From Citrus sinensis (taxonomy: Eukaryota; Streptophyta; Magnoliopsida; Sapindales; Rutaceae): 64,000 nt of DNA. Position numbers and translations under genes: made by a program. Within the stretch, counting starts at the first letter, position 1; every line of letters begins with the position of its first letter. Location of the stretch: contig NC_068562.1 in assembly GCF_022201045.2 (NCBI RefSeq), positions 27,114,501 to 27,178,500 of the forward strand. The letters run 5' to 3'. The notes beneath the pieces are model-generated. The model was not told the DNA's origin, made no database searches, and saw nothing but the letters and a program-made list of their open reading frames with translations. Below are positions 1 to 10,984 of the stretch, one piece after another.

Positions 1-1230
1 CAAAGCATTCGAAAAAATTTCCAAGGCATGCAAAGGCTCGTCAAGTCTCAAAGCCTGTTTTATGGCGAGACAGAAGCCAAGCATGCTAGGATCTGCTCGA
101 CCACGTGAAGGCGAGCAGAATCCTCAAGCATCGAAGAATTCACTAAGGCATGCAAAGGCTCGTCAAGTCTCAAAGTCTGTTTTATGGCGAGACAGAAGCC
201 AAGTATGCCAGGATCTGCTCGACCACGTGAAGGCGAGCAGAATCCTCAAGCATCGAAGAATTCACTAAGGCATGCAAAGGCTCACCAAGTCTCAAAGCCT
301 GTTTTATGGCGAGACAGAAGCCAAGCATGCCAAGATCTGGTCGACCACGTGAAGGCGAGCAGAATCCCCAAGCATTGAAGAATTTACTAAGGCATGCAAA
401 GGCTCACCAAGTCTCAAAGCCTGTTTATGGCGAGACTAGATGCCAAGCGTGCCAGGATCTGCTCGACCACGAGAAGGCGAGCAGAATCCCAAGCATTGAA
501 GAATTTACTAAGGCATGCAAAGGCTCACCAAGTCTCAAAGCCTGTTTATGGCGAGACCAGAAGCCAAGCGTGCCAGGATCTGCTCGACCACGAGAAGGCG
601 AGCAGAATCCCAAGCATTAAAGAATTTACTAAGGCATGCAAAGGCTCGTCAAGTCTCAAAGCCTGTTTTATGGCGAGACAGAAGCCAAGCATGCCAGGAT
701 CTGCTCGACCACGTGAAGGCGAGCAGAATCCGCAAGCATCGAAGAATTCACTAAGGCATGCAAAGGCTCGTCAAGTCTCAAAGCCTGTTTTATGGCGAGA
801 CAGAAGCCAAGCATGCCAGGATATGCTCGACCACGTGAAGGGGAGCAGAATCCTCAAGCATCGAAGAATTCATTAAGGCATGCAAAGGCTCGTCAAGTCT
901 CAAAGCCTGTTTTATGGCGAGACAGAAGCCAAGCATGCCAGGATCTACTCGACCACGTGAAGGCGAGCAGACTCCAAAGCATTCGAAAAAATTTCCAAGG
1001 CATGCAAAGGCTCGTCAAGTCTCAAAGCCTGTTTTATGGCGAGACAGAAGCCAAGCATGCCAGGATCTGCTCGACCACGTGAAGGCGAGCAGACTCCAAA
1101 GCATTCGAAAAAATTACTAGTGCATGCAAAGGCTCACCAAGTCTCAAAGCCTATTTATGGCGAGACCAGAAGCCAGGCGTGCCAGGATCTGCTCGACCAA
1201 GCGAAGGCGAGTAGACCACCAAAGTTTTCA
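1..1230. repeat. Tandem array of 121-122 bp monomers (left array)
   Basis: Ten head-to-tail copies are seen by the anchor TATGGCGAGAC at 61, 183, 305, 426, 547, 669, 791, 913, 1035 and 1156, so the period is 121-122 bp. Each monomer holds the inverted repeat TCTGCTCG / CGAGCAGA around a 12-base loop, and in most copies that loop contains CACGTG. The same family, diverged, lies at 55475-61560 just downstream of a Tat-type polyprotein, and here it runs into an LTR. Tandem repeats between pol and the 3' LTR are known for Tat/Ogre-type gypsy elements, so I read this as the internal 3' region of such an element. Short open frames across the array are by-products of the repeat and not genes. Confidence 0.93.
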
Positions 1231-1274
1231 GTCTTGATTCATTTCACTCTCAACACTAGAAACTGGGGGACCGG

Positions 1275-1957
1275 TGTTTGAGGGAAATACTCCGACGAGA
1301 CCAGACGTGATGAGCAGATGTTTGGTGGCAGAAGTCTGCGAGCAGGTGTGTCCTGTAAGAGCCAGGTAGCAGGGGAACAGGGGCAGGAATATCCTGCTCA
1401 TCCACGAGCACGTCATCCGCGAGGCCAATTTCCTATAAGAAGCATAAAGCCATTCCTGCTGTATTCTTGCTAAGGGTTGATTCGAGGAGACCCAGTCAAC
1501 CACAGTTGGCGAGGCATGCTCTCCAGCCCAAGAATCTAGGCACGAAGGCCACGCAACCACCCACGACTACGGAAATGGGGAATCCACGTTCGAGAGGTGG
1601 GAGGATAACGGGCGTAGACTGCGGAAAACTGGGATTCATAGGAAGCCTATAAAAAGGTAGCCAACGAAGGTAAAAGGGTTAGCAATTTTGAGATTAGAAG
1701 AGAGATAAAAGCAATTCTAAAAGAGAGAAAACAACCTAACAGCCATAAGATTTGTGGCAAGCGTTCCCCGAACCTTCATATCTGACTTGAGCGTCGGAGG
1801 GTTTGCGCCGGGAAAACAACCGGCGTACTCTGACCTGTCTGTGTGCGCAGGAACCTCTAGAGAAGAAGCTTTACGAGGAGAGATCCTGGTCGTGGTGAAG
1901 TTGATCGAGCAGAGACCCTGGTCGTAGAACGAGGACAACCAGAATCTCGCATCAACA
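1275..1957 (+). mobile_element. LTR (probable 3' LTR) of a Tat-type gypsy retrotransposon
   Basis: The block begins TGTTTGAGGG just after a purine-rich stretch (CTGGGGGA, a polypurine-tract candidate) and ends ATCAACA, giving the usual TG...CA termini over about 683 bp. A TATA box is visible inside it. It follows the satellite array directly, as expected of a 3' LTR on the plus strand. The other LTR is outside the window, so boundaries and the 5-bp target duplication (candidate TCCTC) are not confirmed. The element has landed in a MITE whose right part continues at 1958. Confidence 0.72.
1648..1655 (+). promoter_or_regulatory. TATA box of the LTR promoter
   Basis: TATAAAAA lies about 370 bases inside the LTR, a normal place for the U3 core promoter that drives the genomic transcript. 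Transcription would start roughly 30 bases downstream. No activity is implied. Confidence 0.55.
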
Positions 1958-2470
1958 TCCTCTATTTAAATTTTTTTCAAATTTTCTTTTCAAACCAAAT
2001 AAATTTAAACAATTACTCAATAATAAAAATAAATAAAATTTGTTATTAATCCATTATTCAAGCATGATTACATTTTTTAATTTTTTGGTTGATTGTACAA
2101 GTTTAATGATTGACATGTGGAGAATTGTTATTCTTATGGCATTAATAACCAATTTTATTCATTTTTATTATTGAGTAATGGATTAAATTTATTTAGTTTG
2201 AAGAGAAAATTTGACAAAAATTTAAATAGAGGAATTGTGTAATGAGGGTATATTTATAATTTTATTAAAATAATATAAACAAATTGAACAATCAACAATT
2301 ACTTTTTTATGTGCTAGAAGGGTATAACAGTAATTATATTTTAAAATTATAAATTCTATTAAAAGAAACGATTTCCGTTAATTGATGGAGGTGTGAATGT
2401 TTTTTTTCGAAATATTAGAAATTTTTTTATCCCTCTATTAAACATTGAGGGTGTGTAAGTCTTTTTCCCG
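1958..2470. mobile_element. Foldback MITE, right part (copy 1)
   Basis: The segment aligns throughout with the complete MITE at 24491-25091, including the right terminus (here GTGTAAGTCTTTTTCCCG). Its own interior is an inverted repeat: CCTCTATTTAAATTTTT near 1959 is mirrored by AAAAATTTAAATAGAGGA near 2218. The left terminus is missing because the LTR element inserted into it. There is no coding capacity. Confidence 0.75.
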
Positions 2471-2479
2471 TAATTTATA

Positions 2480-5400
2480 TATACTCAATTTTGTGCCCAC
2501 CGTCCAACACGTGAAACATGCATTATCCAAATAAGACAAATGCGAGTAATAATTTGTGTGGAAAGTTGTAAGTGCGGGGCTATACAGCAAATTAAGACAA
2601 AGCATGGTGCAATTTGTCCAGCCAAAACAAGTGCTTGGAAATACGAGCAAACGGGAACTTCCCGTAGCATCGAATGGATTTATTTGACTTATAAAAGCAA
2701 GTTTGAGTTATAAAAGCAAGTTTGTCAGTTTCTCCTAGTTAAAGTAATATATATCACTTATTTTGTTAATAAGAGTAGCATAATTTTACAGTAATTATTT
2801 TTATTTTTAAATATATTTATATTTATTATAAATTAAATAAATTATATAAATACAAATAAAAATAAAAAATTTAAGTGTTAAAAATTAAAAAATACATACT
2901 TTACTATAAATAAAAAATTCATAATAAGATATTTTTCTGTACATTTTTCTTTTTAATATTTTTTTATAATACATGTATATTTTATATTATTAAGATAAAT
3001 TATTAAACAAATAATTCATTTCTCTCTCTTTTCCTTTAAATTTTTTGGAGCTAGAGGAGCTTTAAGATATTATGAAAATAATAGGGAATAAGCAGTATGT
3101 ATGATTTCATTAAGGGCTAAATTTACAATCTCCATCATCCAATGCTTCAAGGATAAAAAACATTGAAAGAGGGGGATGTGTTGAGGCATTTTACAAGGTG
3201 TGGATGGAATGGGATATTAAAGCATTTACCGAATTAATAAACACAATCCAAGATACAAAAACATGGGTTGGCACTTAAAGTCTGAAAATTAATTTCTACT
3301 CAAGCGCACTCTTCAAAAGTGGTTTAATTTTATTATAACACAATTGTTTTCTACTACATTCAATAAAGTACTCGGTATTTCGAATTAAAATTCTCTCTTA
3401 ATTTGAGCTCTTTTGAGTTTTTAAAGATTATGTGTTATGTCTCTTTTAATTATAGTGTATAAATATGATTTAATTTCTTTATTTATTAACCACCAATCGC
3501 CACATATTATTTTTATTTAAGAATCAGATTATAAGAGAATCATAATTAGATTAAGATTTTCTGAATCTCCACCTTGTTCTAATAGCTCTTCTCACTACCA
3601 ATTCTCTCTCACCACTTTATCGTAAAAGTTTTTTTCTATAAAATGTTTAGAATCTTTTTGTCCCCCTTTCTCATAGAGTCTATAGACATCATTTGGAAAG
3701 AGTAAAGTATTTTAATTTCTTTTATCTTATTTATCTTTTGGGTTAAGAAGTCACACTTAGTCAATGAAAGTATAATTTTTATTTTTCATAGAAGTCTATT
3801 TAACTTAGACCATGATACTGTTTCAAGAAAGAAAAAAGAGGGTTGGATCACGATAAATAACAATATAAGCTATTCGTGCAATTTTTCTTAAATATAAGAT
3901 TTTTCTAACAAACTTTTGCGAAGAAATTTAGATAAAAGTTATTGACTTGCTAGATATATGAACAATCGAAGAGAACATAATAATAAAATTTTATTATTAT
4001 GCAAACCATGTTGTCTGTCGAAAAAAAAGCGGAAACAAAGTTGTGGAAGTAGAGCAAAACAAGAGTTATGTTAACTCACTTTGCTAAAGAAAATAGTTGT
4101 AGTATGAGATTCAAGATGGAAGATATGAATTTTGTTTTTTTTAGGAGAACTATTGTTCATGATATTTACATCATACAAATTACTGAGATCAGTTTACATC
4201 ACCTCTGATATGACACGGCTCAGATTTTTTAACCCTCTCAAATATTTGAGGGACGCCCAACTCTCATTATGGGAGAAAGATTACCTTCACTCAAGATCTG
4301 GAGCTTCAAGAAAGGAAATTTAAATTAATCCCCTGCAATGCGTTTGCAGGAACTCGAACCCCTTCCCTCACATTTGTGAGGGAGTGGCTCTAGCCACTTG
4401 GGCTTAACCCGAGTGGCTCTAGCCACTTGGGCTTTTGGAAGATATGAAATTAGAATCAAAGAGACTAGAGATTAATTTATGGTTCATAAATATATTTAAT
4501 TAGTTAGGTAAACTTGTCCTTAACAATCAATTAAGTTGTGGGTTTTTTCAAAATAAAATATTTTATGAAAATAAAAGTGTTCAGATTACGCAACCATTAG
4601 TAAATTAGTCAGGACAGTTGGCAAGCTCTGTTATTTTCAAGAACTTAAATTAGTAGAAGTTTTTTCAACTGATGTCATCCTATATCATGTTATTGATGTC
4701 ATGGGCTACGTACCAGTGCATCTATAAGGTCCAAGACCTCAAATTATGATTTATACAAGGCAAACCATACAGGCGCATGGCTTTTCATATGTACTTAATT
4801 TTATGCCTACTTGTCCAACAGTTAAGAACCGCAGCCAATGCTACAAAATATGTTCCCCACCAACCAGGATCCTACCACAAATAATGCTCACATGCATTGC
4901 ACAATAGATAATAACAATTGTTTCTCCCACTCGAATTTGATATAGGGAGACATAATTTTAATGTACGAGAATTTAATGATAAGCTGATTTTTTTTAAGTA
5001 TTTAATTAATAATTGTTAGATAAAAAATTAAAAATTAAATCATAACTAATAATTTAGTGGTTAACAAAAAACTCAACTCAGAATTTTAATCCAACTTTAA
5101 TAATGATGTCACTCACAAAGACGACAACGTGGATTCTAATCCCACTCCTAGGGTGAGAAAGAAGTTATACTCCATGCTCCTGCATTCGCTTCCTGTAGTG
5201 AGGAATTTTTGTTAACTGAATATTTTTAACTGCTCTTGGAGCACGCTATTTTTCATTCATTCTTTCTTATATGTATGTTTAAACTAAAGACCTTTTTACT
5301 AACACATTCATAGAAGAACACGCCCTCAGTAATTTTCAATTCTAAAGCTCATCTAGTTATGGATTTATCAAAGTTCGAAGGGGGTCCCTCTAATTCTTGT

Positions 5401-5770
5401 GTTAACATTCTGGTATAAGTTACGATGCTTCTCCAGCTCGGGTTGATCAAGATTCAAGCATGCTCCTATTTCGCGGGTTGGGCCTGTTTCTAATTTGGAA
5501 ACGGAGTTTGAAGACTAAACAGTTAAATTTAACATTTCTGATCCAATCTTAGTGTTTTTTAATCAAAAACTTAGAAGTATTTGTAACCATTTTCTATACT
5601 ATAAGAGTATAGCTGTCATTTTCATATTTTTATGAAGAAAGAAATATTTGAATACACATTAATGGAAAATAAATTTTTGATTAGGAATAGTGCTGTTAAT
5701 TATCTAGTTTTCTAACATTTTCCAAATTAAACTAGAAAAATATTTTAAATATTTCTTCACTTGTTAGAAT
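2480..5770. repeat. Duplicated intergenic block, left copy
   Basis: No gene is supported here. The block is a diverged, larger copy of 10985-12910, which is the upstream region of the MSL gene. Matching landmarks come in the same order: AATAATTTGTGTGGAA (2550 / 11034), AATTAAGACAAAGCA, ATCTTTTTGTCCCC (about 3651 / 11632), GTTATGTTAACTC (4065 / 11940) and TTAATGGAAAATAA (about 5660 / 12791). It is therefore probably the former upstream region of a second MSL copy whose coding part lies outside the window or is lost. A SINE at 4130-4435 is absent from the other copy. Confidence 0.75.
4130..4435 (-). mobile_element. tRNA-derived SINE with 13-bp target duplication
   Basis: Read on the minus strand it has a tRNA-like head with a B-box-like GGTTCGAGTTCC, a body ending in an A-rich tail, and flanking direct repeats TGGAAGATATGAA at 4117-4129 and 4436-4448. 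It is the same family as 29440-29751. The head carries a duplicated segment of about 25 bases (AGTGGCTAGAGCCACT occurs twice). The paralogous site near 11990-12015 is empty, so insertion followed the block duplication. Confidence 0.9.
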
Positions 5771-6060
5771 AGCCTAAAATCATGTTCAGGTTTAAGTCGT
5801 TTCGGCTTTACTTGAGCTCACTTATGCTTTTCACACCATGAATCACAAATGAAAGTCCAAAAATAACTCCATCAGGCCCATTACTTCAGTACATTTCGAT
5901 TAGCTCATGAGGGTATTGACTGGATAGTTTAGAAACATTACATCCATACATTTTAACCATTACTTATTCAAAAAAGAAAATTGTTGTAAAAAGTTAACCG
6001 TTACATCAAGCGTAGATTATTTAATTTGCACAAGACGCCAGACAATCACCGTGCAGGTGG
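5771..6060. other. Intergenic, nothing recognised
   Basis: AT-rich sequence without a supported gene, tRNA or terminal repeats. Confidence 0.6.
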
Positions 6061-6069
6061 TGGGTCCTA

Positions 6070-6300
6070 GATTGACGTGTACCTCTTGAGGTAGAAGTTT
6101 GTATTTGATCAATATCTTCAAATATTTGCTTTAGCTGTAAGACTAATTTTGATGTCCTTTTAACGTGCTTCCCATAGTCCTGAAAGTATGTGCCATTTTC
6201 ATGTTGTTTATACCTTCAATGTCCTTCACCACCACACTGTGATCTCTACTCCAACGCTTACGGTTGTTCACCAAATAGTTGCCATAAAATAAAGTGTACA
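6070..6300 (-). pseudogene. Truncated MSL-type channel fragment (last exon)
   Basis: On the minus strand this matches the last coding exon of the MSL gene at 7585-7828 and the start of the preceding intron. Recognisable pieces are RDHSVVVKDIE and LLPQEV, but they lie in different frames with stops between them. Nothing similar to exons 1-4 is found upstream on the minus strand before the intact gene begins, so it is a partial duplicate and cannot encode a channel. Confidence 0.82.
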
Positions 6301-7120
6301 AAAAGTAAGCAAAGCAATAATGATATCAAAAGGGATTTCATTAATTCTTTCTAGAAAAATTTGGTAGCCTATTCCTAGAAAGTCTAACAAATTGTTGGAG
6401 GGTTAAGCTAAAAATTTCAAAATATCCAACTAATAGAGTAACTTTTTAGGTAGAATGATCTACTTTCTTCTAAATTTAATTATTTCCTCTTTATTAGTCA
6501 ATGTGAGATATAACTCAACAATCTCTCCTCTGACGAAACCACCACCGAACTCAGTTCTTTCGTCTGACACACTTGAATTATTCCACCACCACATTTCGAC
6601 TACTAAGGTTTAGCTACAATACCAATTATTGAGGAATTAGGCCTAAAATTTTTATCTATCCAACTAAAAGACTAATCTGTTTAGATGGAGTGACTTACTT
6701 ACTTATTAGTATTATTAAAATTATTATTTTTAATTGCCCAATCACCATTCTCATCAACAAGATTTGTCCCGAGATCTAAAAGGAGTAACTATGATACAGA
6801 CAGCTACGATCATCATGATGGCGTTAGAGAATTTGACCAATCAAACAACTTCACTATTTCATCAATTACTATAATTTTTATTTCTTCACACTTTACAATA
6901 AAAGATTCTACAGTATTTTTATTATAATACATTCAAGTAGTACATGTGGGCATATAAATATTTATCTTAAAAAAACAATTATATAATTAATAATTATATT
7001 TAATTCACACATATATTATACATATATTAAATAAATATAGTACAACACCAATACTTTAAAATCTTTATAACTCAGAAACTCCAGCACACTTCTTGGCTAA
7101 TGGACAGTACAGGAGCATTT
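6301..7120. other. Intergenic, nothing recognised
   Basis: AT-rich spacer between the MSL fragment and the SINE downstream of the intact MSL gene. The first part resembles MSL intron 4 weakly. No gene supported. Confidence 0.55.
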
Positions 7121-7347
7121 TTTTTTTTTTTTGGTTTTGACCACGAGGTATCCTGGGAAGGGTCCCAACTGTGGGAAGCACCTTTAAGCTCGTACCACAA
7201 TTCAGACTAGAAGTCCCCGCTCGAACCGAGAGGCACAGGTTCTCCCAACAAAGGCGACTTCCCTGCGACTCGAACTGGGGAGCAAACCCAATCAAGCCAC
7301 TTAAGGAGACTCAATTATCAGTGGAGCCAACACTTTATTGGTACAGC
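7121..7347 (-). mobile_element. SINE (second family) downstream of the MSL gene
   Basis: A T-run at 7118-7132 is the A-tail of a minus-strand element. The direct repeat ACAGGAGCATTT flanks it at 7109-7120 and 7348-7359. The minus strand carries two B-box-like motifs (AGTTCGAGTC and GGTTCGAGC). The body differs from the SINEs at 4130 and 29440. Short open frames on both strands here have no support as genes. Confidence 0.78.
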
Positions 7348-7584
7348 ACAGGAGCATTTAATTATACATGAAGCAAACCATTCATAACCATATATTTCAA
7401 CTACCCAAACTCATCAGTCACCACACATTTCAACTACCCAAATTTTACATACTAAACTTACCGCCACAAATGTAAACTATAACATATTTCACACAAACTT
7501 ACCAAACTTAGGTACTTCTGAAAATTGGGCTTAATTGGTCTCTGTGTACATCGGGTTTAATATTCAACACATGATGGCTACTGG

Positions 7585-10500
7585 TTAGCGCCCCGCGTAG
7601 CTAACCCGAACTTCTTGAGGAAGAAGATTGTATCTGATACCAAGTTCTTCAAATATTTTCTTTAGCTCTAAGACTAATTTGGATCTCCGTTTAAGTTTCT
7701 TCATGTAATCCTGAAAGTTCATGGTATGAGTAACATAGAGAGTCATTCTCATCTTATTCACATCCTCAATATCCTTCACCACCACACTGTGATCTCCACT
7801 CCAATGCTTGTGCTTCCTCTCCAAGTAGCTGCAGTAAAATAACGTTGACAAAAATATGCACACAAAAAAAGTGACAAAAAATAAGCGTCAACAGTACGTT
7901 ATAACAAACAACCGAAAATTGGTATCAAAGACAAGTCTCAACAATCCTAACCCTTTAACATACAGTTGTTATCTCAAAAGAACTGACTTACTCTTTTATT
8001 CTATATTTTAGTTTGTCAATGATCTCAACTGATGTGAAAACATCAATTGCAAACTCCACCGTATCACCCATCTCTCGCGGGCTCCTGTAAAAGTTACTGA
8101 TGGGTTTGGTTGCTAGAACTGAATTTGGATAATATATCCTCTGCTTGTCATATCTCAGAAAGATTGTTGTCAAAATGTTCATCTCATCAACAACCATCTG
8201 CAACTTAAAATGCGTGCGTCAAGCAAACAGAGCCCTATTTTATAAAGTAGGCATAATCTAGGATGAAAATCAATTTAATTAATTTACCAGCACTCCGTCA
8301 ATTAAGCACCTATCACCTACATCAAATGGGTGCGTCACAAATACAAATATGATGGCTTCAAAGCAAGTCCTGGCTGTGTTACCAAACATGAATGCTAGAA
8401 GTAAAAGCTGGGATGTAACAACGGCAAATACTTTGTAAGTCAAAAGACCCATCACTAGCAACCACACTATGATGATCAGGACAATCACAATTGCTGAAAG
8501 AATCCTGTTCAACTCTTCTATGGCAGTCTTGGCATCATTTAAGGAACGTTTCAGAGTCTGGCGGTCATTATAAACTTTTGTCTGCAATGATAAGAACTTC
8601 ATCACAAGATGATTTGATGATGCATGACAAATCAAGTAGAAATTGTAGGTAATATATGACAATGAAGTGTTTTGGGCAACGTAAAAATGAGTTTGGATTA
8701 GTGCTAATTTTTTTTGTACTCTAATTTTTTTAAAGTTCTTTTGGCTTGCGTGCATTTATAATCGTTATGTTCACATATACAATTATAGCAATTCATATTT
8801 AAGTGATATGCAAATTTACTGTGACTTTGATTAGAAATACAAATATTACCACTTAATTAAAAAGAGTTCATGTGTAATGATTCTAACTGAAGAGCTTATT
8901 TAGTGCTAACTTGAACTTTATGCTTGGCTTTCTTAATAGTGTGATTAGTAGTTATTGAATAGAAAAATAATATGTATTTGAATCTAAACCGTATAACAGT
9001 ATAAATAGGAATCAAACTAAATTCAAACCAAACCTGAACTGTTCAAAAATTAGGAACTAAACAAGAACTGGATTTTAATTTGTTTTGGTTAGATTGAGTT
9101 TATTGTTGGTTTGGTTTGGTTTGGTTTTTCATTTTTCTTTTTTTAACTAATGTGGTTCTTTCCTCAAGAGCCAAAATGAATCAAACTGAACGCTAAACCA
9201 TTTAATTTGAAAAATTTTAAACCAAACATAGACTTAATTTAATTCAGTTTCCTTTGATTCAATCCAATTCTGTTCGGTTCGGTCTAAGCTGAACTAAGTG
9301 CCTACTTCTATGCATAAAATCGAACCCAACCCGATCACTTCAGAAAATTGGAACCAAATTTTAATTCAATTTGGTTGGACTTGATTTATATTTAGTTTTG
9401 TTCTTCATTGTACTTTTTTTCAGTTTGATTCTTGCAAAAATTAAAGAGAATATTGAACCATTTGGTTCGAAAATTTTGAAACTACCTGAAATGGTTCAAC
9501 TTTTTAATTTGATTCAATTGCATCGCCTCGACGTGACTAAAGATAATAGTAAAATCAGTACAACTCAATTCAATATTGAATCTAAATCCAAAGAATCTTA
9601 CCACCCATTTCTTAAAATCTGCCTTATCGATTTTTCCGCTCTTGACCGCTCCAAACAATTTCAGCACTTTTTTCACATGTTGCTCATCCTTCAAGAACCA
9701 CTGAAGCTGCTTCTTCTCGATAAACCTAGTCGTTCTTAACAATAACAAAATAAAAACAGGGAGATGAATTAATTCCGAAAGAAATAATATGAAACTGGAA
9801 ATTAAATTTAATTAAAGTCATTAGACTCACTCGCTTTGAAGCTTTTCCAGATTCTTGATAATATTATCAGCAAGAATCTTAGCTTCTGATTCGCTTTTAA
9901 TCTCATTAGACTCATCAATCTCATTCGACTGTGACGACTTTAAGTCACTGTTCCTGCTACTGAATAATCTTTTCGAGATACAAGCAGAAATCTTCTCTAT
10001 TGTCATTTTTTCCTTAGACTTTTTCCGCTTGCTAATCCTAGAAATAAACTGCATCGCTGTATTTGCGGTCCTTAATTTTTTAATCTTATTCTCTTGTGCA
10101 GCTGAAAGAACCTGAAGAACATGCTGATGAAAGATCGCTTCATGAATCCGATGAAAGAATCGCTTGCTTTGGAAAGAAACACTTATTAACTTAACTGAGA
10201 GAGTCTTCACGAACCAAACAGCAGCGCCAGCAACAAAAGACGCAAGAGTCCTTGTAACGTGCTGGAAAATTTTACTAGTTTCTTTTGATCCCTTAACCCC
10301 ATAACCGTCGTCAAACAAAAAGATCCAGACTAAAAGAACACAAGTCAACCAAATAAAAACGCTCACACTAGTCCTCAACCCATAAACAAAATACAGAACC
10401 AAATGCTTAAGCATGAATTTTTTTTCAACGAGGAAAACAATAACACTGATGAAGCATCGACTAAGCAGAGGACCAGAGAGTATCACCAATGCTAACAGAC

Positions 10501-10822
10501 ACCATTTCCACAGCTCTAGATCCCATATGACATGGTTTTGCAGCCTTTTCAAAGTTAAGCTAGCTATTAACAACCACATTATGGACACAAACATAATCAA
10601 CTCAAGCATGAGTGAAACTTCCTTTATTTTACCTACGATTATATCTTGATCCTCCTTCTCCTCCTCCTCCTCCTCTTCCTCTTTCTCTTCCTTCTCGTAT
10701 TCATCTCCTCTAGAAGCAGCTGAATTCAAGTTCTTTGCTTTCTCTGTTACACGAGTTTCTTCGGTGTCTGGGTTAATCTGTATCACGGCGTTGTCGTTTC
10801 CATTGCCCTTTTTATCTTCCAT
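7585..10822 (-). CDS. Mechanosensitive ion channel, MscS-like (MSL10 type)
   Basis: Five exons on the minus strand: 10822-9831, 9725 (or 9734)-9602, 8581-8288, 8197-7992 and 7828-7585, all with GT-AG borders and a continuous frame, giving about 619-622 residues. The N-terminus is hydrophilic with a glutamate run (residues 44-55). Four membrane segments lie in exon 1 (about 66-90, 104-131, 139-170, 190-215) and two in exon 3 (about 400-421 and 425-452). The pore-lining last segment runs into FVTHPFDVGDRCLIDG, then MNILTTIFLRYD and YYPNSVLATKPISNFYRSP, all hallmarks of plant MSL8-10 proteins. Family members are plasma-membrane, tension-gated channels. The N-terminal region is shorter than in Arabidopsis MSL10 (734 residues by recollection). 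The start is the second Met of the open frame (MEDKK). No stop or frameshift is seen, so it is probably functional. Assignment to one MSL paralogue is not certain. Confidence 0.93.
8900..9480. repeat. Low-complexity GGTTTG-rich block inside an MSL intron
   Basis: Intron 2 of the MSL gene (8582-9601) contains runs of TTTGGTTTGGTTTGG and, facing them, AACCAAAC and GAACCAAA motifs. The stretch can fold back imperfectly. It looks like a degenerate MITE or simple-repeat expansion. No terminal repeats could be defined. Confidence 0.45.
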
Positions 10823-10893
10823 TTGCGCTAACAAGGAAGAAGAGCTAGAGTTGTCGAACAGAGAGTTGGGTGTACTAGCAGCTGAAAGCGGAA

Positions 10894-10905
10894 CCGCTAT
10901 ATGTA
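10894..10905 (-). promoter_or_regulatory. TATA-like element of the MSL gene
   Basis: On the minus strand TACATATAGCGG lies about 75 bases before the chosen ATG, a plausible distance for a core promoter with a short leader. The match to the TATA consensus is only moderate. Confidence 0.35.
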
Positions 10906-10984
10906 GAGTAGTGGTAACACGACTTTGACAAAAAGGTTCTTACAATATTTTGATAAGAGCCTGTTTTCATTTAAGTTAAATTAT

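Noticed and set aside
1..1230. Regular repeats as a CRISPR-like array
   Set aside because: There are no unique spacers; the whole 121-base unit is repeated, and this is plant DNA.
62..1281. Series of 60-160 residue open frames in the left array
   Set aside because: They are overlapping by-products of the 121-122 bp repeat, with the same peptide repeated in shifted frames.
9371..9739. 122-residue plus-strand frame
   Set aside because: It is the antisense shadow of MSL intron 2 and exon 2.
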